This document shows, piece after piece, positions 1 through 4,612 of a DNA stretch of 5,963 nt. The position numbers and the translations under genes are program-made. The number at the start of each line of letters is the position of its first letter. Positions within the stretch are counted from its first letter, which is position 1. The notes beneath the pieces are model-generated. The model worked only from the letters and a program-made list of their open reading frames with translations. It was not told the origin of the DNA and did not search any database. This DNA comes from Acidobacteriota bacterium (GTDB lineage: Bacteria > Acidobacteriota > Thermoanaerobaculia > UBA5066), in NCBI GenBank assembly GCA_016789625.1, contig JAEUQS010000173.1, positions 1 to 5,963 on the forward strand, given 5' to 3'.

Positions 1-600
1 GTGACCACGCGAGGGGCGACGGCGCTCGCGAACACGTTCCGGCGGGTCGTGGACCTCGCGCTCGGCAGCGTGCTCTTCGTGGCGACGCTCCCGCTTCTCG
101 TGGCCGCGACGGCGGCGGTGGTGCTCGAGAGCCGGGGGGCGCCCTGGATCCGGCAGAAGCGCGTGGGCAAGGACGGCCGCATCTTCCACATGCTGAAGAT
201 CCGGTCCATGAGGGCCGATGCCGAGGCCGGAACGGGGCCGCGCCTGGCCGAGCCGAACGACGAGCGCCTCACGCGGCTCGGGCCGTTCCTCCGCAAGACC
301 CGCATCGACGAGCTGCCTCAGCTCCTCCTCGTGCTCACGGGCTCCATGAGCCTCATCGGGCCGCGCCCGGAGAGGCCCGAGTTCGTCGCCCGCTACGAGA
401 AGGAAGTGCCGGCCTACCGCCTCCGGCACATGCTGAAGCCCGGACTCACGGGCCTCGCGCAGGTGATGGGCGTGTACGCCACGAAGACCGACGTGAAGCT
501 GCGCTACGACCTCGGGTACCTGTTCCACTGGAACCCGTTCCTGGACGGCTTCATCCTGGTGCGCACCGTCTCGACCGTGCTCCGCGGAACTGGAGTTTGA
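1..600 (+). CDS. Polyprenyl-phosphate sugar-1-phosphate transferase (bacterial sugar transferase domain), possibly 5'-truncated
   Basis: Membrane enzyme that moves a sugar-1-phosphate from a nucleotide sugar to undecaprenyl phosphate, the first step of exopolysaccharide, O-antigen or capsule repeat-unit assembly. The 199 residues cover the whole catalytic domain: a hydrophobic re-entrant or membrane helix at about 15-42, RQKRVG (51-56) and a KIRSM variant of KFRSM (66-70). The catalytic Asp-Glu dyad is D103-E104 in RIDELPQ, followed by MSLIGPRPERPEF (116-128) and PGLTGLAQV (147-155). The length fits the small stand-alone class (about 200 residues). However, ERPEF and KPGLTGLAQV resemble the C-terminal half of the larger WbaP/WcaJ-type enzymes. 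The GTG start is the first codon of the window, so upstream in-frame sequence and a ribosome site cannot be seen, and the gene may begin earlier. The stop is TGA. The sugar specificity cannot be read from the sequence. The domain call is firm; completeness is not. Confidence 0.93.
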   Translation: MTTRGATALANTFRRVVDLALGSVLFVATLPLLVAATAAVVLESRGAPWIRQKRVGKDGRIFHMLKIRSMRADAEAGTGPRLAEPNDERLTRLGPFLRKTRIDELPQLLLVLTGSMSLIGPRPERPEFVARYEKEVPAYRLRHMLKPGLTGLAQVMGVYATKTDVKLRYDLGYLFHWNPFLDGFILVRTVSTVLRGTGV

Positions 601-617
601 CCTGACCTCTCACACCC

Positions 618-640
618 CGAAAAAACCAGCGATTGGCTCG
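618..640 (-). terminator. Weak hairpin followed by a T-run, candidate terminator for the leftward genes
   Basis: Read on the minus strand, GAGCCA (634-639) can pair with TGGTTT (623-628) around a five-base loop, giving six pairs of which two are G-U. A run of six T follows directly and partly overlaps the second arm (plus-strand A-run at 620-625). It lies about 50 bases past the hydrolase stop. The stem alone is weak, so it may act together with the strong hairpin just upstream of it on this strand, or be chance. Confidence 0.3.
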
Positions 641-649
641 GAGGGGGTT

Positions 650-675
650 TGGGGGCACCGGCCATGGTGCCCCCA
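650..675. terminator. Strong G+C hairpin in the convergent gap, candidate bidirectional terminator
   Basis: GGGGGCACC (651-659) is perfectly complementary to GGTGCCCCC (666-674), with a six-base loop, and T650-A675 adds a tenth pair. It sits between the end of the sugar transferase (stop at 598-600) and the end of the hydrolase (stop at 687-689), which point toward each other, so it could end transcription from both sides. Neither flank has an adjacent T-run, so it is not a textbook intrinsic terminator. The plus side is followed by AGGAAACTC. Another G5 run (643-647) offers an alternative 5' arm for the C5 run. Confidence 0.55.
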
Positions 676-686
676 GGAAACTCGGC

Positions 687-1478
687 CTACTCAGGCATGA
701 AGATGTCGGTGAGCTTGCGCATCACCTGACGCGAGTCCTCGATCTGCAGGAAGCGTCCGAGGCCGGGGAAGGTGACGAACTCGGCGCCGCGGATGCCCAT
801 CGCGATCTGACGCGCGCACAGGATGCGTTCCGTCTGCTCCTGCTCGCCGATGAAGACGTGCGTCTTCGACTGGATCTCCCCGAGGCGCTGGGCGTGCGCG
901 GGTCCCGTGCGCGCGGGCCGTTCGTGCTTCACCGCCATGCCGTTGCAGCGCCGGTAGATGTCGGTGATGCGGTCGTGCAGGCCCTCGCGCTCCTTCAGAG
1001 CCTCGAAGATCGGCTGGGTGAGGAGCTTGGTCTCCACCGTGTTTCGCGCGTCCTTGCGCATGCCGGCCACGAGGTCGGCCCTCTGGGCCACGGTCTCGGC
1101 GCTCCAGGGATAGCCCTCGAGCGTGGGGGCCATGAATACGAGCTGGCGGGTCCTGTGCGGGTACTGGAGCGCGAACTCGATGGCGACCTCGGCTCCGTCG
1201 TCGTGCGTCAGGAAACTCGTCTTCTCGGTCGAGAACCAGTCCAGCAGGGCGGCGATGTCGGCCGCCTCGTCGGCCAGGGAGAACGGCGCGTCGAACGGCG
1301 AGGAGCGGCCGCAGGAGCGGCGGTCGATGCGGAGCGCGCGGAGGCCGGTGGCGAGACCCGTCGCGGGCGCTTCCATGATGTCGGCGTCGGCGAACGTGCC
1401 GTGCAGGAGCACGCACATTTCGTCTTCTCCACCGACCTCGTAATAGAGACGCTGTCCGTTGACTCCGGCGTAAGGCAT
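687..1478 (-). CDS. Alpha/beta-hydrolase fold protein with Asp at the nucleophile position and no catalytic His
   Basis: A 263-residue single-domain alpha/beta hydrolase, the usual size, with no signal peptide, so probably cytoplasmic. Visible fold marks are the oxyanion-hole HG (26-27) and a D-R-x-x-x-G-R-S segment (52-59). The nucleophile elbow THDDG (91-95) puts Asp93 where Ser normally stands in G-x-S-x-G. The segment at about 118-203 looks like a helical cap. An Asp nucleophile is typical of haloalkane and fluoroacetate dehalogenases and epoxide hydrolases, which need a C-terminal catalytic His. Here the expected G-x-G-H-F-L reads GLGRFLQIED (239-248), with Arg242 (CGC) in the His place. 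The likely acid region is GEQEQ (211-215), with Glu rather than Asp. The protein may be a non-hydrolytic or inactive member, or may use another residue. The substrate is unknown. The ATG start is supported by GAGGGGG five bases upstream. The gene follows the helicase on the same strand after 54 bases. Confidence 0.88.
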   Translation of the reverse strand: MPYAGVNGQRLYYEVGGEDEMCVLLHGTFADADIMEAPATGLATGLRALRIDRRSCGRSSPFDAPFSLADEAADIAALLDWFSTEKTSFLTHDDGAEVAIEFALQYPHRTRQLVFMAPTLEGYPWSAETVAQRADLVAGMRKDARNTVETKLLTQPIFEALKEREGLHDRITDIYRRCNGMAVKHERPARTGPAHAQRLGEIQSKTHVFIGEQEQTERILCARQIAMGIRGAEFVTFPGLGRFLQIEDSRQVMRKLTDIFMPE

Positions 1479-1483
1479 CGCAA

Positions 1484-1490
1484 CCCCCTC
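1484..1490 (-). promoter_or_regulatory. Ribosome binding site of the hydrolase gene
   Basis: On the minus strand GAGGGGG lies five bases before the ATG at 1478-1476. It supports this start and independent initiation after the helicase stop. The 54-base gap (1479-1532) shows no convincing promoter or terminator, which favours read-through from the helicase. Confidence 0.55.
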
Positions 1491-1532
1491 ACTCGTGGAA
1501 CGAAGGAATGATAAGCGTCCGGACCGGGAAGA

Positions 1533-3284
1533 TCAGCCCTCCGAGACTTCGATCGAGTCGAGCGGCACCGTGGGAAGGGCCGGAGCGGGAGGCGGTCCCT
1601 CGGTGAGCACGGGATCGGTGCCGGGCGGCGCGAGCCCCGCGGGCGAGGCCCCGGGCTTCCGCCGGCGGCGACGGCGCTTCCGCTTGGCCGGGGCGCCCGC
1701 GTCGGCTCCGTTCGGGGAACGGCCTTCGACGACCTCGGGGCCTTCCTCGTCGTCCTCGGTTTCGCCGGGGAGAGCGGGCGCGAGCGGTGAGAGGCCGAGC
1801 GCCTCACGCGTCCAGAAATCGGCGTCCTCGTCGGGGGCGGAGGGAGCGGGCGGTTCGACCTTGGGGACGGCGAGCGGCGGGCGGAGCTGGGGAGCGGCCG
1901 CGGCGAGGGGGGGCGCGATCGGGACCGCCGGAGCGGGCACGACCGGAGCGACCGGGGCCACGGTCTCGATGAACTCCTCTTCGGGCTCCTCCTCGGGGGC
2001 GGCCGCGACGGCGAGAGCCGCCGCCTTGGAGAGAGGCGCGAGGTGGCGCGAGCCGCCGGACGCGATGTCGGCGATGCGGTGCGGCTCGGGCGCGCGGAAC
2101 AGCTCGTCGGACGCGAAGTCCACCGGGATCTTGTGTCCGATGAGCCGCTGGATCGCGTCCAGGGAGAAGACGTAGTCGTCGCACGCGAGCGAGATGGCCG
2201 TGCCCGCCGCGCCCGCGCGCGCGGTGCGCCCGATGCGGTGGACGTAGTCCTCGGGGTCCTGCGGAAGGTCCACGTTGAAGACGTGCGTGACGCCCTCGAT
2301 GTGGAGGCCGCGCGAGGCGACATCGGTCGCGACGAGGTACGGGAGCTTCCCGGTCTTGAAGTCCGAGAGGATCTTGAGCCGCTTGGCCTGCGGATGGTCG
2401 CCCGTGAGCGCTCCCACCTTGAAGCCGTGCCTCTGCATCACCGTGACGAGCCGCTCGGCGAACCTCTTCGTGTTCACGAAGAGCATCGAGCGGGCGTCCT
2501 TCTGCCGCGAGGCCTCCCGGGAGAGGAGCCCGATGAGGAGCGACATCTTCTCTCGCTGCGCGACGTGGAAGAGAGCCTCCGTGACCCGGTCGGCGGTGAC
2601 CTGCTCGGGGCGGATCTCGATCTTCTCGGCGTCGTTGAGATGCTCGTAGGCGAGCTCCATGACGCGCACCGAGAGCGTGGCCGAGAACATCATCGAGTGG
2701 CGGCGCGAGGGCGGCGGGCAGCGGCGCAGGATGCGCCGGAGGTCCACGATGAAGCCGAGGTCGAAGAGGCGGTCGGCCTCGTCGATCACGAGCGACGAAA
2801 CCTGCGAGAAGCTGGTCGCGCCCTGCTGCTCGTAGTCGAGCAGGCGGCCCGGCGTGCCGATGAGGATGTCGCAGCCGTCGCGGAGCTGATCCCGCTGCTT
2901 GCCGTAGTCCATGCCGCCGTACACCGTGACGATGCGCGGCGCGACGTACCGGCAGAGAGCGCGGGCGTCCTCCTGGATCTGCACGGCCAGCTCGCGGGTG
3001 GGCGCGATGACGAGCGCCCGCGGGTGGCGGTAGCCGCGCTTCTTGGGCTGGGTGGCGAGCTGCGAGAGCAGGGAGATGAGGTACGCGGCGGTCTTGCCCG
3101 TGCCCGTCTGGGCCTGCGCGGCGACGTCCCGGCCCTCGAGGAGGCGGGGGAGCGTGGCGGCCTGGACGGGGGTCGCGCGAAGGAAGCCTGCCGCGGCGAT
3201 CCCAGCCTTCACCGAGTTCGGCAGCGGGAGGTCGAAGAAGAACAGGTCGGAGAGGTGATCTTTGCCGGGGGGAGAAAAAGCCAT
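1533..3284 (-). CDS. rhlB: RhlB-like DEAD-box ATP-dependent RNA helicase with disordered Arg-rich tail
   Basis: Cytoplasmic RNA helicase that uses ATP to open RNA duplexes or remodel ribonucleoproteins. In gammaproteobacteria RhlB works in the RNase E degradosome. All core motifs are intact: Q motif Gln41 (PVQ), Walker A AQTGTGKT (58-65), PTRELA (95-100), TPGR (144-147), DEAD (168-171), SAT (201-203), FVNTK (269-273), ATDVASRGLHIE (319-330) and HRIGRTARAG (349-358). RhlB-like marks are YGG-x-x-Y-x-KQ (122-130), CDILIGTPGRLLDY (138-151), DLGFI (175-179) and SLACDDY followed by IGHKIPV (365-371, 382-388). The core ends near 410. The remaining 170 residues are low complexity: an acidic EEEPEEE (431-437), Ala/Pro/Val repeats (about 440-485), a second acidic stretch (485-520) and a KRKRRRRRRRK-like basic patch (534-543). 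E. coli RhlB is about 420 residues, so the tail is the difference. The start has no clear Shine-Dalgarno and lies just past a -10-like box. RhlE or another DEAD-box subfamily is the alternative. Confidence 0.95.
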   Translation of the reverse strand: MAFSPPGKDHLSDLFFFDLPLPNSVKAGIAAAGFLRATPVQAATLPRLLEGRDVAAQAQTGTGKTAAYLISLLSQLATQPKKRGYRHPRALVIAPTRELAVQIQEDARALCRYVAPRIVTVYGGMDYGKQRDQLRDGCDILIGTPGRLLDYEQQGATSFSQVSSLVIDEADRLFDLGFIVDLRRILRRCPPPSRRHSMMFSATLSVRVMELAYEHLNDAEKIEIRPEQVTADRVTEALFHVAQREKMSLLIGLLSREASRQKDARSMLFVNTKRFAERLVTVMQRHGFKVGALTGDHPQAKRLKILSDFKTGKLPYLVATDVASRGLHIEGVTHVFNVDLPQDPEDYVHRIGRTARAGAAGTAISLACDDYVFSLDAIQRLIGHKIPVDFASDELFRAPEPHRIADIASGGSRHLAPLSKAAALAVAAAPEEEPEEEFIETVAPVAPVVPAPAVPIAPPLAAAAPQLRPPLAVPKVEPPAPSAPDEDADFWTREALGLSPLAPALPGETEDDEEGPEVVEGRSPNGADAGAPAKRKRRRRRRKPGASPAGLAPPGTDPVLTEGPPPAPALPTVPLDSIEVSEG

Positions 3285-3293
3285 TCCGGACGG

Positions 3294-3299
3294 ATTGTA
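3294..3299 (-). promoter_or_regulatory. Putative -10 box (TACAAT) of the helicase promoter
   Basis: On the minus strand TACAAT matches the sigma-70 TATAAT consensus at five of six bases and stands out in a G+C-rich region. Nine bases separate it from the helicase ATG. Transcription starting seven bases after the box would leave a leader of about three bases, so the message would be nearly leaderless. This agrees with the absence of a Shine-Dalgarno sequence. No good -35 hexamer is visible at the usual spacing (GAGAGA at 17 bases). Confidence 0.45.
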
Positions 3300-3311
3300 G
3301 CCTCGGGCCCG

Positions 3312-3317
3312 TAAACT
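3312..3317 (+). promoter_or_regulatory. Putative -10 box (TAAACT) of the membrane protein-dehydrogenase promoter
   Basis: TAAACT matches TATAAT at four of six bases and is an A/T island in G+C-rich sequence. It ends eight bases before the ATG at 3326, so a start seven bases downstream would give a leader of about two bases. No Shine-Dalgarno sequence is seen. The expected -35 location (about 3289-3294) overlaps the -10 box of the opposing promoter and is not consensus-like. Confidence 0.35.
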
Positions 3318-3325
3318 CTCTCCGG

Positions 3326-4612
3326 ATGCACGGCTACACGCCCTCGAGGCCGATTGCGTCGGCCCTGCTCCTCTCGGCGCTCGTCCTCGCGGTCACCGCG
3401 GACGAACGCCGGTTCGACGCGTCCGCGGCCACCCGTACCGCCTTCGCGCTGGTGCGGGGCGACGGGCTCTCGCTCTCGCGCTCGGGACAAGGGGTGAACC
3501 CGAGGCCTTCGGGCGACGCCGTGATGACGGGCGGAGCCGGCCTCGCGTTCTTTCGAACCCTCCCCGCGGCTCTGGCCGCTCCGCTCGAGACGGCGACCTC
3601 GCCGGGAGCCGCCCAGACGCTCTTCGTGCTCCAGCAGCTCCTCTGTGTGCTCCTGGCGGCCTTCTCCGCCTCGGCGCTGGCCGCCCGCTGGGGTGGTGAT
3701 GTGAACGCCCGGCGGCGGGCCCTGTTCGCCACGGCGCTGGCCTCGCCGCTCTGGCCCGCGCTCGCGAGAGACGGACCCGAGCCGCTCCTCGCGGCCCTCA
3801 CCGGCTGCGCATTCGCTTTTGCCGTCCTCTCCCGGACCCAGGGACCCCTGCCGGCGGCGGTCGCGGGCTTTTTCGCCGGTCTCGCCGTCTTCGTGGGGGA
3901 CGCCGTCTACGGTCTCCTGTTCCTGGCCGTCGTCGCGACCTCGGCTCTCGGGGGGCGCTCCCTCCGGGGAACGCCCATCGGCACCGACGACTCCTCGATG
4001 ATCCGAAAGAGGCGCCTCTGGAAGCCGGGACAGAAGGGGCCGCGCTGGCTGCCCAATACGCTCGCTGCCGTGCTCGGCTTCCTGCCCGGCGGGGTGCTCT
4101 TTACGGTGCTCGAGGTCCTGCGGTTCGGGAGGCCGTTCGGCGGACCGCCGGCCCTGCGGCGTCCTCTGGCCGAAGGGCTCGTGGAGACCGCGTTCGCGTT
4201 CTCGGGCGGCTTGCTCTTCACGTTCCCGCTCGTCGTCCTCGCGGTGGCTGGCGCCATCTGGCTCGCGCAGAAACAGCACGCGAGCACGCTTCCGGCGGCG
4301 CTCTTCTGTCTCGCGCTCCTCGTCGTGGCGGCCCTCACGAACGGTGCCGCGCTGCTGCCCGCCGTGCCCGTGCTCGCGGCGTTCGCGGCCCTGGCCGCGG
4401 TGTCGTTCGCGCCGTTCGTCGCACGGGTTCTCTTTGCCGCGTCCGTCGTCGTCAACGTCGACGCCGTGATGCGTCCGGCCCTCACGCTCTCCCCGTTCCG
4501 CCTGCCGCACCTCGGCATGTCGCTCTTCGGAAAGAACGACGGGACGCCTCAGGTCCTGCGGGATGCCGCCGCGGATGCCGAGAGGCTCGCCGCCGAAAGG
4601 AAGGCTCCATGA
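3326..4612 (+). CDS. Polytopic membrane protein, GT-C glycosyltransferase-like
   Basis: A 428-residue integral membrane protein rich in Ala, Leu and Val. Hydrophobic segments that could span the membrane lie at about 9-25, 97-120, 131-147, 153-168, 175-205, 243-262, 291-315, 321-337 and 341-380. The layout recalls GT-C (ArnT/PMT-type) lipid-linked sugar transferases. After the first helix comes an acidic DE pair (26-27) and a long loop with ATRTAFALVRGDGL (35-48). A segment SPLWP...GPEPLLAAL (140-158) resembles the family's T-P-x-W-P...S-E-P-L-x-x-L element, and LEVLRFGRPF (262-271) resembles the family's N-x-x-R-F-G-S-P element. These are remembered patterns, not a search result, so function is tentative. 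A basic, hydrophilic loop (about 210-241) interrupts the membrane segments. The C-terminus is a charged Ala/Glu/Arg helix. The start lacks a Shine-Dalgarno sequence but lies just after a -10-like box. The TGA stop overlaps the next ATG. Confidence 0.8.
   Translation: MHGYTPSRPIASALLLSALVLAVTADERRFDASAATRTAFALVRGDGLSLSRSGQGVNPRPSGDAVMTGGAGLAFFRTLPAALAAPLETATSPGAAQTLFVLQQLLCVLLAAFSASALAARWGGDVNARRRALFATALASPLWPALARDGPEPLLAALTGCAFAFAVLSRTQGPLPAAVAGFFAGLAVFVGDAVYGLLFLAVVATSALGGRSLRGTPIGTDDSSMIRKRRLWKPGQKGPRWLPNTLAAVLGFLPGGVLFTVLEVLRFGRPFGGPPALRRPLAEGLVETAFAFSGGLLFTFPLVVLAVAGAIWLAQKQHASTLPAALFCLALLVVAALTNGAALLPAVPVLAAFAALAAVSFAPFVARVLFAASVVVNVDAVMRPALTLSPFRLPHLGMSLFGKNDGTPQVLRDAAADAERLAAERKAP
4597..4604 (+). 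promoter_or_regulatory. Ribosome binding site of the aldehyde dehydrogenase gene
   Basis: AAGGAAGG ends four bases before the ATG at 4609. It lies inside the last codons of the membrane protein gene and decides this start, which overlaps the upstream stop as ATGA. The arrangement suggests translational coupling. It contrasts with the upstream gene, which has no such site. Confidence 0.65.

Larger units (their letters stand above)
3285..3326. repeat. Paired TCCGGA sites at the two divergent start codons
   Basis: TCCGGA occurs at 3285-3290 and 3321-3326. Each copy is a perfect palindrome touching or overlapping a start codon: TCCGGAATG on the minus strand for the helicase, and TCCGGATG on the plus strand for the membrane protein. 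Their midpoint is 3305.5, the same as the midpoint of the two -10-like boxes. They may set the transcription start, bind a regulator, or be coincidental in G+C-rich DNA. Confidence 0.5.

Noticed and set aside
633..1511. Plus-strand open frame of 292 codons antisense to the hydrolase
   Set aside because: Its composition is Arg, Gly, Ala, Glu and Leu with no family motif, and it mirrors the hydrolase gene, which has clear fold motifs. Long antisense frames are expected in G+C-rich DNA.
1800..2000. Repetitive-looking G+C tract that might be a tandem repeat
   Set aside because: The repetition follows from the Ala/Pro/Val/Glu low-complexity tail of the helicase. There is no exact repeated unit with constant period.
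2043..3314. Plus-strand open frame of 423 codons antisense to the helicase
   Set aside because: It lies almost wholly opposite a gene with all DEAD-box motifs and has a biased, motif-free Arg/Glu/Asp/Leu composition. It is a codon-bias shadow.
4008..4019. Perfect 12-base palindrome AGAGGCGCCTCT inside the membrane protein gene
   Set aside because: It falls in coding sequence, has no second copy that I noticed, and a 12-base palindrome is expected by chance a few times in 6 kb of G+C-rich DNA.
3209..4510. Minus-strand open frame of 433 codons antisense to the membrane protein
   Set aside because: It is extremely rich in Arg, Glu and Gly with no domain, as expected for the complement of Ala/Leu/Pro-rich membrane codons. 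Its end also overlaps the helicase start in another frame.
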